A stretch of DNA of 64,000 nt, taken from NCBI GenBank assembly GCA_963605405.1, contig CAVCUP010000008.1, positions 1-64,000 of the forward strand. Direction: 5' to 3'. The position numbers were made by a program, and so were the translations under genes. Shown in pieces: positions 31,772-40,919 of the stretch (position 1 is its first letter; each line of letters starts with the position of its first letter). The notes beneath the pieces are model-generated. The model searched no databases and was not told where the DNA came from. It saw only the letters and a program-made list of their open reading frames with translations. This DNA comes from Paratractidigestivibacter sp963605405. GTDB lineage: Bacteria; Actinomycetota; Coriobacteriia; Coriobacteriales; Atopobiaceae.

Positions 31772-32881
31772 ATGCCCGGCAGGCTCATCGTCTTCAAGGT
31801 CGGCTCGTCCACGCTCGTGGACGAGGGCGGCTCGCTCGACCGTCCCTTTATCCGCAGTCTCTGCGACCAGGTCGCGGAGCTTCGCGAGGCGGGGGAGCGC
31901 GTGGTCGTGGTCTCCTCGGGAGCCGCGGCCGCGGGGCGCGACCTCCTCGGGTTCGCCGAGAGGCCCCACGACATCGCGACGCTCCAGGCCTGCGCGTCTG
32001 TTGGCCAGACGGCCCTCACCGAGGCCTATGCCGAGGTGCTCCGCGAGCGCGGCATCGCCTGCGGCCAGGTTCTCCTTACCCGGCGCGACGTCGTGGACCG
32101 AGACGGCTATCTCAACGCCCGCAACACCATTACCAGGTTGCTTGAGCTGGGCGCCGTTCCCGTCGTCAACGAGAACGACACGGTCTCGGTGGCCGAGTTC
32201 ACCTTCGGCGACAACGACATGCTGGGCGCCATCGTCTCCGGCCTCGTCGACGCGGACCTCTACATCATCATGTCCGACGTCGACGGCCTCTATACCGCCA
32301 ACCCCCAGGACGACCCGGCGGCCGAGCTTATCCCGCTCGTGACCGAGGTCGACCACGGGATCTCCGCGATGGCGGGCGGCTCCGGCACGAGCTTCGGCAC
32401 GGGAGGGATGTCCTCCAAGGTTCGCGCCGCGCGCGCGATGATGGCGGCCGGCATCCCCACCGTTATCTGCGAGGGACGCCGCGAGGGCGTCCTTCTCGAC
32501 GTCGCTGCGGGCAAGCAGGTCGGTACGCTTTTCCGGCCTCCCGCCTCTGTGGCGCACGAGATGGGCCGTAAGCTCTGGATCGGCCTGGCGGAGGTCGTCC
32601 GCGGCTCGCTCGCGCTCGACGAGGGCGCCGCAGCGGCCGTGCTGGAGAGAGGCGCGTCCATCCTGCCCGTCGGCGTCACGCGCGTGAGCGGCGACTTCGC
32701 CTCCGGCGAGGTCGTGAACGTCACCAATGTCGAGGGCGACCTCATCGGTCGCGGCGTCGTGCGATACTCTTCGGAGGACATGGCGCGAGTCCGCGGGCTC
32801 AAGCTCGACATCATCGCCCGGTTCCTCGGCGAGGACGCTGCCGTGCCCGCCATCCACCGAGACGAGCTTCTCGTCTTCTGA
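31772..32881 (+). CDS. proB: Glutamate 5-kinase
   Basis: 369 residues from ATG 31772, one base after the obgE stop. It phosphorylates glutamate, the first proline step. The amino-acid-kinase core has FKVGSSTLVDEGG, VSSGAAAAG, VVNENDTVS and GTGGMSSKVRAA. The C-terminal 75 residues form a PUA domain (LPVGVTRVSGDFASGEVVNV). Proline feedback inhibition acts on this enzyme in characterised relatives. It is followed by proA 18 nt later. Confidence 0.95.
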   Translation: MPGRLIVFKVGSSTLVDEGGSLDRPFIRSLCDQVAELREAGERVVVVSSGAAAAGRDLLGFAERPHDIATLQACASVGQTALTEAYAEVLRERGIACGQVLLTRRDVVDRDGYLNARNTITRLLELGAVPVVNENDTVSVAEFTFGDNDMLGAIVSGLVDADLYIIMSDVDGLYTANPQDDPAAELIPLVTEVDHGISAMAGGSGTSFGTGGMSSKVRAARAMMAAGIPTVICEGRREGVLLDVAAGKQVGTLFRPPASVAHEMGRKLWIGLAEVVRGSLALDEGAAAAVLERGASILPVGVTRVSGDFASGEVVNVTNVEGDLIGRGVVRYSSEDMARVRGLKLDIIARFLGEDAAVPAIHRDELLVF

Positions 32882-32899
32882 CACCTAAGGAGAACTCGA

Positions 32900-34165
32900 A
32901 TGGGACAGGCTCTCGATAAGGCCCGCGCCGCGCGCGACGCGGCGCCCCTGCTCGCCAAGGCGAGCGCCCGCACGCGCTCTTGCGCCATCCGCGCCGCCGC
33001 CGGGCTTCTCCGCGCGAATGCCGGCCAGGTCACGGCCGCCAATGCCGAGGACATGGAGCGCGCCCGCGCGGCCGGCATGAGCGAGGGCCTGCTCGACAGG
33101 CTCTTCCTCGACGAAGCCCGCGTCGTCTCCATCGCCGCCGCCATGGACGACGTCGCCGACCAGGACGATCCGCTGGGCCGCGTGCTCGATGGCTACACGA
33201 GCGCGGACGGCCTGCGCATCGAGAAGGTCACGGTCCCCCTCGGTGTGGTGGCAATGGTCTATGAGGCCCGGCCCAACGTGACGGCGGACGCCTTCGCCCT
33301 TTGCATGCGCTCGGGCAACGCGTGCCTGCTCAAGGGCGGCAGCGCGGCAAACGCGAGCTGTATGGCCATCGCCGCGCTGTGCCGCGAGGCCTGCGAGCGG
33401 TCGGGCCTGCCCGCAGACGCCGTCTCCTACATCGAGGACGACGCGTCGCATACCCAGACCTCCGAGCTCCTCGGCGCGACGGGCCTCGTCGACGTCCTCA
33501 TCCCCCGCGGCGGCGCGGGGCTTATCCGAGCCTGCGTGGAGAATGCCAAGGTCCCGACCATCGAGACGGGTACGGGCAACTGCCACATATACGTGCACGA
33601 GGCCGCGGACATGGACAAGGCCCTGCCCATTCTCCTGAACGCGAAGACCCAGCGCATCGGGGTCTGCAACGCCGCCGAGTCGCTTCTCGTCGACGAGGGC
33701 ATCGCCGCCGCCTCGCTTCCTGTGTTGGTGGGGGAGCTCGCCCGCGCGGGCGTCCTTGTCCACGGCGACGCGGCCGCGCGCGCGGCGGCTGAGAAGGCCG
33801 GGGCCCTCGGCAGCTTCGCGGACGCCACCGAGGAGGACTGGGGCCGCGAGTACCTCGCCCTCGAGATGAGCGTCTGCGTCGTCTCCGGCCTCGACGAGGC
33901 TATTGCGCACATCAATCGCTACGGGACGCGCCATTCCGAGACCATCGTCACGGAGTCCTATGCCGCCGCCGAGCGCTTCCTCAACGAGGTCGACGCCTCC
34001 TGCGTCTACGTGAACGCCTCCACGCGGTTCACCGACGGCGGCGTCTTCGGCCTCGGGGGAGAGATCGGCATCTCTACCCAGAAGCTCCACGCGCGCGGCC
34101 CCATGGGCGCGTCGGCCCTCACCTCCACGAAGTTCAAGGTCCGAGGGGACGGCAACGTCCGATGA
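32900..34165 (+). CDS. proA: Glutamate-5-semialdehyde dehydrogenase
   Basis: 421 residues. NADPH-dependent reduction of glutamyl-5-phosphate, the second proline step. The aldehyde-dehydrogenase-like fold includes VYEARPNVTADAF, LKGGSAANAS, the nucleophile region NAKTQRIGVCNAAES, and the C-terminal GEIGISTQKLHARGPMG. AAGGAG precedes ATG 32900. It overlaps nadD by 4 nt. proC is not in the window. Confidence 0.95.
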   Translation: MGQALDKARAARDAAPLLAKASARTRSCAIRAAAGLLRANAGQVTAANAEDMERARAAGMSEGLLDRLFLDEARVVSIAAAMDDVADQDDPLGRVLDGYTSADGLRIEKVTVPLGVVAMVYEARPNVTADAFALCMRSGNACLLKGGSAANASCMAIAALCREACERSGLPADAVSYIEDDASHTQTSELLGATGLVDVLIPRGGAGLIRACVENAKVPTIETGTGNCHIYVHEAADMDKALPILLNAKTQRIGVCNAAESLLVDEGIAAASLPVLVGELARAGVLVHGDAAARAAAEKAGALGSFADATEEDWGREYLALEMSVCVVSGLDEAIAHINRYGTRHSETIVTESYAAAERFLNEVDASCVYVNASTRFTDGGVFGLGGEIGISTQKLHARGPMGASALTSTKFKVRGDGNVR

Positions 34166-34869
34166 GCGGGTTCGCCGAGAGGCTCGAGGCGTGCGGCCTG
34201 CCCGTCCTCGGGCAGACCCCGGGCAAGACCTATCGTTTGGGCATCATGGGCGGCACGTTCGACCCTATCCACAACGGCCACCTCGTCGCGGCGGAGCAGG
34301 CCTATGCGGACCTCGGGCTCAACGTCGTCGTCTTCATGCCCGCGGGGCGGCCCGCGTTCAAGCTCGATAAGAAGGTCACCGGCAGCGAGGACCGCTTCGC
34401 CATGACGCTTCTCGCCACGGCGGACAACCCCCACTTCCTCGCCTCCCGCTTCGAGATAGACCGCGGGGGCGTCACCTACACGGCCGATACGCTGCGGCGC
34501 CTCCGCGAGCTCTATCCGGATAACGTCGAGTTCTACTTCATCACCGGAGCCGACGCCATCGCCGAGATCGTTTTGTGGCACGACGCCGACGTGATCGCGC
34601 GCACGGCGCATCTCGTGGCGGCGACGCGCCCCGGTTACGACCTCGACCATGCGATGGACTCCATCGCCGAATCGGGCATCGACTTCGACGTCACGTACCT
34701 GAGCGTTCCGGCCCTGGCCATCTCCTCTTCGTACCTGCGCGAGCGCGTGGCGAAGGGGCAAGGCCTGCGCTACCTCACCCCCGACGCGGTGACGGGGTAT
34801 CTGCACAAGCACCGCCTCTACGGGGCCTCCGCCCGCCACTACGGACAGACCGGGGATGTGTTCGCATAG
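34162..34869 (+). CDS. nadD: Nicotinate-nucleotide adenylyltransferase
   Basis: 235 residues. It adenylates nicotinate mononucleotide in NAD synthesis. GGTFDPIHNGHLVAA at about 30-44 is the nucleotidyltransferase signature, and ISSSYLRERV the C-terminal phosphate-binding motif. The N-terminus is about 20 residues longer than usual. It overlaps proA (ATGA) and directly abuts yqeK. Confidence 0.94.
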   Translation: MSGFAERLEACGLPVLGQTPGKTYRLGIMGGTFDPIHNGHLVAAEQAYADLGLNVVVFMPAGRPAFKLDKKVTGSEDRFAMTLLATADNPHFLASRFEIDRGGVTYTADTLRRLRELYPDNVEFYFITGADAIAEIVLWHDADVIARTAHLVAATRPGYDLDHAMDSIAESGIDFDVTYLSVPALAISSSYLRERVAKGQGLRYLTPDAVTGYLHKHRLYGASARHYGQTGDVFA

Positions 34870-35529
34870 ATGAGCAAGAAGCCGAAGGGGGCCAAGAAGG
34901 TCCCGACCGCGTGCTATACGCCCGAGCAGCTCGCGTTTATCGCCCAGGTCGAGGCCGACCTGGCCGTCCAGCTCTCTTCTAAGCCCAGGCGCCTCGCCCA
35001 CTCGCTCTCGGTGGCGACGACCGCCGAGTCTCTCGCGCTCATGTACGCGTGCGACCCCTTCCTCGCTCGCGTGGCGGGGCTTCTCCACGACTGGTGCAAG
35101 GTCGTGCCGGACGACGAGCTCGTCGCCCGTGCCAGGGAGCATGGGCTCGACTTCGGCTGCGGAGACGATTATTCGCAGGTAAAGCCCCTGCTCCACGGCG
35201 CCATCGCCGCCCTTGAGCTGCCTGAGCGCTACCCGGAGCTGCCCGAGGAGGTTTGGCACGCGGTGAGCGTCCACACCACTGCCGCCGCCGATATGAGCGA
35301 CCTCGACAAGGTCATCTTCGTGGCCGACGGCATCGAGCCCCTGCGTCCCGCGTCCGAGGGGATCGAGGCGAGCCGCGCTCTTGTGGGGCGCTCGACCCTC
35401 GACGACCTCTTTTGGAATTGTTTTGTCGGCGGGCTCGTCTACGTGCTTGAATGCGGCAAGAACCTCTACCTTGGGTCCGTCGTGATCTACAATGCATTGG
35501 CCGCCCGGCGCTACGGGCGCGCGGGCTAG
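34870..35529 (+). CDS. yqeK: HD-domain hydrolase YqeK
   Basis: 219 residues. The HD metal site appears as RLAHSLSVA, GLLHDWCK (His-Asp) and LLHGAIAA, with a final Asp in VIFVADGIEP. Characterised YqeK enzymes hydrolyse diadenosine tetraphosphate symmetrically. The nadD-yqeK-rsfS order is widely conserved. It starts at the base right after nadD. The first 15 residues are basic and may be disordered. Confidence 0.92.
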   Translation: MSKKPKGAKKVPTACYTPEQLAFIAQVEADLAVQLSSKPRRLAHSLSVATTAESLALMYACDPFLARVAGLLHDWCKVVPDDELVARAREHGLDFGCGDDYSQVKPLLHGAIAALELPERYPELPEEVWHAVSVHTTAAADMSDLDKVIFVADGIEPLRPASEGIEASRALVGRSTLDDLFWNCFVGGLVYVLECGKNLYLGSVVIYNALAARRYGRAG

Positions 35530-35552
35530 CTTACCCTCAGAACAGGAGAACC

Positions 35553-35981
35553 ATGGCAGCAACTTCCCTCGACATCGCGCGCGTGGCCGCGGCCGCCGCC
35601 GACGACAAGAAGGCCACCGACATCACCGTCATCGACCTCATCGGCACGACCGACGTGACCGACTACTTCGTGATCTGCACCGGCGCGAACAACCGCCAGG
35701 TCGACGCCATCGTCGACGCCGTGCGCGAGAAGGTCCAGCAGAACCTCGGCATCCGCCCGCTCTCCTGCGAGGGGCGCGAGGGCCTGAGCTGGGTGCTCGT
35801 GGACTACGGTTCCGTCGTCGTGCACGTCTTCGACCCCGAGCGTCGCGATTTCTATCGCCTCGAGCGCCTCTGGGGAGACGCGCCCCGCGTGAAGCTCGAC
35901 CTCGAGGGCGCCATGACCGACGAGGCCCACGCCGATGCCCTCTCCGGCGAGGAGCCCGCCCAGCCCGACGCCGAGAACTAG
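35553..35981 (+). CDS. rsfS: Ribosomal silencing factor RsfS
   Basis: 142 residues. It binds L14 and blocks subunit joining in starvation. The core matches the family: DITVIDLIGTTDVTDYFVICTG, VLVDYGSVVVHVF and FYRLERLWGDAP. The acidic tail (SGEEPAQPDAEN) is an extra 15-20 residues. AGGAG precedes ATG 35553. It is the last gene of its operon, followed by a long hairpin at 36004-36081. Confidence 0.94.
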   Translation: MAATSLDIARVAAAAADDKKATDITVIDLIGTTDVTDYFVICTGANNRQVDAIVDAVREKVQQNLGIRPLSCEGREGLSWVLVDYGSVVVHVFDPERRDFYRLERLWGDAPRVKLDLEGAMTDEAHADALSGEEPAQPDAEN

Positions 35982-36003
35982 CCGCGCGCCGCGCTCGAAA
36001 GCC

Positions 36004-36081
36004 GAGGCCCGCCCCGTTCCCTCTCAAAGCCCAGCGCTCGCTCACAATCGCGAACCGCTTTGAGAGGGCGGGGCGGGCCTC
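36004..36081. repeat. 25-bp-stem inverted repeat between convergent rsfS and dinB
   Basis: GAGGCCCGCCCCG-TT-CCCTCTCAAAGC (36004-36030) pairs perfectly, apart from the TT bulge, with 36057-36081 around a 26-nt loop. It fills the 102-nt convergent gap, ending 2 nt before the dinB stop. It lacks a clear U tract on either strand, so it may be a bidirectional terminator of unusual type or a REP-like element. Confidence 0.75.
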
Positions 36082-36083
36082 GT

Positions 36084-37400
36084 CTAGGGCCTCTCCTTGT
36101 TCATCGGCTGCGTGTCGCTCGTGCGGCCCTCGAACCTGAGGTCGCGCCCGAACCTCACCGAGGCGTCTCCGAACCTCGCCTTCAGGGCGTCCGTCGCCGC
36201 GGTGAGCCGCTTCGCTTTCTCGCTCATCGCCTGGTCCTCGTCCCGGAAGAGGCCGAGCTGCACCGGCGCGTCGCCGTCGAAGCCGGAGACGCAGACGCCG
36301 AGAAGCCTCACGCGCATGCCCGGGGCCCAGAGCTGCCCGAGCAGGTCGCACGCTCGCCGGCCGAAGACGGCCTCCTGGTCGCTCGGCGCGGAGAGCTTTG
36401 TCTGGGCGCTGCGGCCGGTGCAGGCGTCGTACTTGACCTTGAGCGCCACGGTCGTGCCGGCGAGCCCCTTGGCCCTCAGGCGCCTGCCCACGAGTCCCGC
36501 GATGTGCATAACCGCCGCGCGAATCTCCGCCTCTTCCGTGAGGTCCTCGCCGAAGGTCCGCTCGTTCGAGACGCTCTTCGGCGTCGTCTCGTCGGCGGCG
36601 AGCGCGACGGCGCTTCTTTCCAGCCCCGTCGCGCGCCGGACCATCCTGGGTCCCGCTACGCCGAACGCGCGCCGCGCCTCGTCCTCCGGCAGGCGCGAGA
36701 GCTGGCCCAGCGTCTTTATCCCCATGCGCGCGAGCGCCCGCTGCGTGGCCTCGCCGATGCCGCTCATGGCGCCCACGGGCAGGGGAGCGAGGAACTTCCG
36801 CTCGCCGCCGGGGTAGACCGCGGTGAGGCCGCGGGGCTTTCGCTGCTCCGAGGCGATCTTCGCGACGGTCTTGTTCGTCCCGAGGCCGATTGAGCACGTG
36901 ATGCCGAGACCGGACACGCGCCGCTGCACGCGCCGGCAGATCTCCACGGGGCTCTCGATCGCGAAGCGCCCGGGTGTCACGTCGAAGAACGCCTCGTCGA
37001 TGGAGACCTGCTCGACATGCGGGGTCTCGTCCTCCAGGAACCCCATCACGAGCGCGCTCATCTCGCGGTAGCGCGAGAAGTCGCCGTGGGTCCAGATGGC
37101 CTGGGGACAGAGCCTCTCGGCCTGGTAAGAGGGCATGGCGGAGTGCACGCCGTAGCGCCTGGCCTCGTAGGACGCCGTCGAGACGACCCCGCGCTTATCC
37201 GACGATCCGCCGACGATCACGGGCTTGCCGCGCCACTCGGGGTGGTCGAGCTGCTCGACCGAGGCGAAGAACGCGTCGAGGTCGAGCAGCCCGATGGCCG
37301 GGCCGCGCCATGCGGCAAGGCCGCCGAGGCCGTCCTGCTCGCCGGGGCAGCGGCGCCCGCCTTGTCCGGGCGCGCTCGATATGGGGTCATATCCGCTCAT
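36084..37400 (-). CDS. dinB: DNA polymerase IV (Y family)
   Basis: 438 residues. Error-prone lesion-bypass polymerase. The catalytic DLD pair is at Asp40/Asp42 in LLDLDAFFASVEQ, and SIDEAFFD carries the other catalytic acids. A QLGLF clamp-binding motif sits about 60 residues before the end. The N-terminus has about 35 extra residues before the palm domain. ATG 37400 lacks a binding site and sits 8 nt after a TATAAT, suggesting a leaderless transcript. No LexA-type palindrome was recognised. Confidence 0.93.
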   Translation of the reverse strand: MSGYDPISSAPGQGGRRCPGEQDGLGGLAAWRGPAIGLLDLDAFFASVEQLDHPEWRGKPVIVGGSSDKRGVVSTASYEARRYGVHSAMPSYQAERLCPQAIWTHGDFSRYREMSALVMGFLEDETPHVEQVSIDEAFFDVTPGRFAIESPVEICRRVQRRVSGLGITCSIGLGTNKTVAKIASEQRKPRGLTAVYPGGERKFLAPLPVGAMSGIGEATQRALARMGIKTLGQLSRLPEDEARRAFGVAGPRMVRRATGLERSAVALAADETTPKSVSNERTFGEDLTEEAEIRAAVMHIAGLVGRRLRAKGLAGTTVALKVKYDACTGRSAQTKLSAPSDQEAVFGRRACDLLGQLWAPGMRVRLLGVCVSGFDGDAPVQLGLFRDEDQAMSEKAKRLTAATDALKARFGDASVRFGRDLRFEGRTSDTQPMNKERP

Positions 37401-37408
37401 ATGCCCAG

Positions 37409-37414
37409 ATTATA
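37409..37414 (-). promoter_or_regulatory. Perfect -10 box of dinB (leaderless transcript likely)
   Basis: TATAAT on the minus strand ends 8 nt before the ATG, placing the expected start within a few bases of the start codon. No good -35 was found at 16-18 nt. Confidence 0.55.
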
Positions 37415-37542
37415 GGCGCGCTGGACGCCGCCTCGTTGCCCTGTGCGCAACATCGTTCCGTCGGGTTTCTTTGTTTCTCGGCCGTAGCGCTCCCAGAGTT
37501 GCATGCCGCGGGTTCTCGCCGACCGACCGCTCATCGACCCGG

Positions 37543-38778
37543 CTAGAGCTGCACGCTGAACGTCGTCCCCTTGCCCTCGCTGCTCTCGGCCCATATCCTT
37601 CCTCCGTGCGCCTCGACGATGCTCTTGGAGATGGCGAGGCCGAGCCCGAAGCCGCCTTGCGCCTGGCGCTCACGGGCCTTGTCGGTGCGGTAGAAGCGGT
37701 CGAAGAGATGCTCGAGGTCCTCGGGCGCGATCGCGGGACCCTGGTTGCTCACGGTGAGGGTCGCTCTCTTCGCGTCGCGGCCGAGGGCCACCTTGACCTT
37801 CGTTTCTTTGGGGGCGTATTTGGTCGCGTTGTCCAGAAGCGTGTTCACCACGCGCCTGAGCTGGGCCTTGTCGCCCTTGACCGTAATGCCCGGCGCGCAC
37901 TCGCACTCGATCTCGGACCCGCGCTCGAAGGCGACCGCGTCGAACTCGAGCGCGGCCTCGCTCACGAGCTCGGAGAAGTCGAGCTCGACCATGGGTCCCG
38001 CCGCGCCCACGGAACCCGCCTTCGCCTCGTCGGCGCGCGCGAGGGTGAGCAGGTCCTCTACCAGGCTCTTCATGTGCGAGGCCTCGTCTGCCGTGCGGTT
38101 CACCCAGGCCATGCCCTCCTCGCCGATGGTCCGGTCCTTCTGGAGAATCTGGATATTGGCGATGATCACGGCCAGCGGGGTCTTGAGCTCGTGCGACGCG
38201 TCGGAGACGAAGCGCCGCTGCGCGTCCCAGGCCTCCGCCACCGGCCTCACGATCCAGTTCGCGAGCAGGCGCGAGAGCAGGTAGAGGGAAACGAGCGCGA
38301 CGGCGAGGATGAGCAGGGAGTTGAGCCCTGTGCGCAGCAGCAGGTTGTCGCGCGAGTAGGTGTCGCAGACCGCGATTCGGAACCCGTAGGTCGTCTGCTT
38401 CGTCGCCCAGGCGAGGTGGTGGGACCAGCTGTAGCCGGAGCCGGACTCGGAGCTCACGGCGCTCTCCACGATCTCCGACAGGGCCTCGGAGTCGATCTCC
38501 ACGGGTGAATCCGACTTGCTCAGCATGTAGCCGCCCTGGGTCACGTCGACCGTTATGGCCAGCATGCTGTCCGCCCCGATGGTGCCTTCCCGGTCCTTGG
38601 AGCCCATCTGGGGGTTTCTTGCCATTCCGTCCGAGAGGCTCCGCTGAAGCAGCGAGGATGTGACCGAGGTCTGCGTCGACCAGTTTGCGTAGAAGGTCAT
38701 CACGAGCGCGATGAGAAGAACGGCGCCCGACAAACCGAGCGCTATGAGCGTGAACTCACGTTTTAGTTTGTCGAGCAC
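37543..38778 (-). CDS. Membrane sensor histidine kinase
   Basis: 411 residues from GTG 38778. It has two membrane helices (about 10-31 and 151-176) enclosing an extracytoplasmic sensor of about 120 residues with no recognised fold. Then comes the dimerisation/phosphoacceptor helix with His196 in SDASHELKTPLAV and an ATPase domain with N (LLDNATKYAP), G1 and G2 (GGFGLGLAIS) boxes. It autophosphorylates and signals to the response regulator encoded 72 nt upstream. The inducer is unknown. Confidence 0.92.
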   Translation of the reverse strand: MLDKLKREFTLIALGLSGAVLLIALVMTFYANWSTQTSVTSSLLQRSLSDGMARNPQMGSKDREGTIGADSMLAITVDVTQGGYMLSKSDSPVEIDSEALSEIVESAVSSESGSGYSWSHHLAWATKQTTYGFRIAVCDTYSRDNLLLRTGLNSLLILAVALVSLYLLSRLLANWIVRPVAEAWDAQRRFVSDASHELKTPLAVIIANIQILQKDRTIGEEGMAWVNRTADEASHMKSLVEDLLTLARADEAKAGSVGAAGPMVELDFSELVSEAALEFDAVAFERGSEIECECAPGITVKGDKAQLRRVVNTLLDNATKYAPKETKVKVALGRDAKRATLTVSNQGPAIAPEDLEHLFDRFYRTDKARERQAQGGFGLGLAISKSIVEAHGGRIWAESSEGKGTTFSVQL

Positions 38779-38850
38779 CTTAGGTGGCCTTTCGCCGCGC
38801 GTCCCCGACGCGCCTGCGCGGGGCCTAACTATAAAGATAAAGGATGGGCG

Positions 38851-39522
<672 letters not shown>

Positions 39523-39655
39523 TTTGGCCTCCTTGTAAGGGCTTTCAGTCAGCTGAGAACAGATATCGGGGTTATCCTACCCACGCGCGCTTAAAAACCA
39601 CTGAACCGAGGGCGCCAATGCCCTGATAAGGGCCATTGAACACAAAAACTGCACC

Positions 39656-39683
39656 TTGCGCTCCAGAACATATGTCGTAAGAT
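39656..39683 (+). promoter_or_regulatory. Promoter of the rpsP operon
   Basis: TTGCGC (39656-39661), 16-nt spacer, TAAGAT (39678-39683). It rules out the upstream in-frame ATG at 39682 as the rpsP start and leaves a leader of about 70 nt. Confidence 0.6.
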
Positions 39684-39759
39684 GAGTAACTGCTTGTGGC
39701 CTGCGGTGCGGCCCGACCCTTTCTACTTCGTGCACCGCTCGTTAAAGAGGAGTTTTACC

Positions 39760-40089
39760 TTGGCAGTTAAGATTCGCCTGGCCCGTCACGGTGCCAAGAA
39801 GCGCCCGTACTACCGCATCGTCGTTGCCGACAGCCGCATGCCCCGCGACGGCCGCTACATCGAGCAGGTGGGCCGCTACAACCCGCTGACCAACCCGAAG
39901 ACCATCGAGATCAACCTCGAGAAGGTCGACGAGTGGACTGCCAAGGGCGCCCAGATGACCAACGCCGTCGAGCACCTCGTGGCTATCCTGCGCGAGGGCG
40001 AGCCGGTCAAGCAGGAGAAGAACAAGATCTCCAAGAAGGCCGCCGCTAAGGCCGCTGCTGCCGCCGAGGCCGCCGCTGACGCCGAGTAG
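39760..40089 (+). CDS. rpsP: 30S ribosomal protein S16
   Basis: 109 residues from TTG 39760, with AAAGAGGAG 7 nt upstream. It starts (M)AVKIRLARHGAKKRPYYRIV, the diagnostic S16 N-terminus. The C-terminus is extended by an Ala/Lys-rich helix (KKAAAKAAAAAEAAADAE). A TTG start on an essential ribosomal gene is unusual but the match is unambiguous. khpA follows 5 nt later. Confidence 0.95.
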   Translation: MAVKIRLARHGAKKRPYYRIVVADSRMPRDGRYIEQVGRYNPLTNPKTIEINLEKVDEWTAKGAQMTNAVEHLVAILREGEPVKQEKNKISKKAAAKAAAAAEAAADAE

Positions 40090-40094
40090 CCCCT

Positions 40095-40388
40095 ATGGAG
40101 GCCACCGAAAGCGTCGAGCTCTCGGATGCGGGCTCCGAGGAGATGCCCTCGGATAAGGTCGCGGACCTGGTCGAGTACATCGTCTGCGGGCTCGTCGACG
40201 ACGAGGACGCCGTTTCTCTGGATGTCACTGACTCCGAGAACGGCGCGGTCATCGAGGTCAGCTGCTCTTCGGAGGACGCGGGCCGCGTCATCGGCCGCAA
40301 GGGCCGTACCATCAAGGCAATCCGCACGCTCGCCCGAGCGCTCGGGCAACGTGTTGGGACCGAGGTAGAGGTTGAGGTCCTGGGGTAA
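40095..40388 (+). CDS. khpA: KH-domain RNA-binding protein KhpA
   Basis: 97 residues with a single KH domain carrying the GRKG loop in VIGRKGRTIKAI. The position between rpsP and rimM is the classic location. In characterised Gram-positives it pairs with KhpB (Jag) and affects cell-division RNA metabolism. The N-terminal 20 residues are acidic. Confidence 0.9.
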   Translation: MEATESVELSDAGSEEMPSDKVADLVEYIVCGLVDDEDAVSLDVTDSENGAVIEVSCSSEDAGRVIGRKGRTIKAIRTLARALGQRVGTEVEVEVLG

Positions 40389-40391
40389 CCT

Positions 40392-40919
40392 ATGCGAGAG
40401 CGTTATAGATGCATAGCCCGTGTGGTCAAGCCGCACGGTAGGTTTGGGGAGGTCGTGACGGTTCCCGTTCACGGCCTTCCTTCACTATTGAGCGAGGGGA
40501 TCGACGTCTTCGTCGTGCCCCCGCTTCTTCATGGGGAGCGCCGCCACACGGTGGAGTCCTGCGCGCAGGACGACCGCGAGGGTGCGCTCGTCTCCCTGTC
40601 CGGCGTCGAGGATATCTCGGCCGCGGACGAGCTTCGCGGACGCTACCTGCTCGCCCGCGAGGCCGACCTGCCTGAGGGCTGGGAGCTCCACGACGTCGAT
40701 AATCTCATGGGCCGAGAGGTGCGCGATGTCTCGGCTGGCGTCATCGGCGTCATCGCCGAGGTCATGGTCACGCCGGCGAACGACGTCTGGGTCGTGCGTG
40801 GCGAGGGGGGAGAGGTGCTTCTCCCCGTTGTGGACGCCGTTGTAAGGGACGTGCCCGCAGAGGGCCCCGTCACGGTCGACGCTTCCGGCTTCCTAGCGGA
40901 CTGGGGAGGCGGCGCATGA
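40392..40919 (+). CDS. rimM: Ribosome maturation factor RimM
   Basis: 175 residues. It assists 30S head assembly around S19. The N-terminal beta-barrel has the motif ARVVKPHGRFGEV, and a PRC-barrel follows from about 95 (ELHDVDNLMGREV). Length is normal. It starts 3 nt after khpA and overlaps trmD by 4 nt. Confidence 0.93.
   Translation: MRERYRCIARVVKPHGRFGEVVTVPVHGLPSLLSEGIDVFVVPPLLHGERRHTVESCAQDDREGALVSLSGVEDISAADELRGRYLLAREADLPEGWELHDVDNLMGREVRDVSAGVIGVIAEVMVTPANDVWVVRGEGGEVLLPVVDAVVRDVPAEGPVTVDASGFLADWGGGA

Noticed and set aside
36014..37400. LexA-type SOS box for dinB
   Set aside because: I looked upstream of the dinB start and found no LexA-like palindrome; only the TATAAT box stands out.
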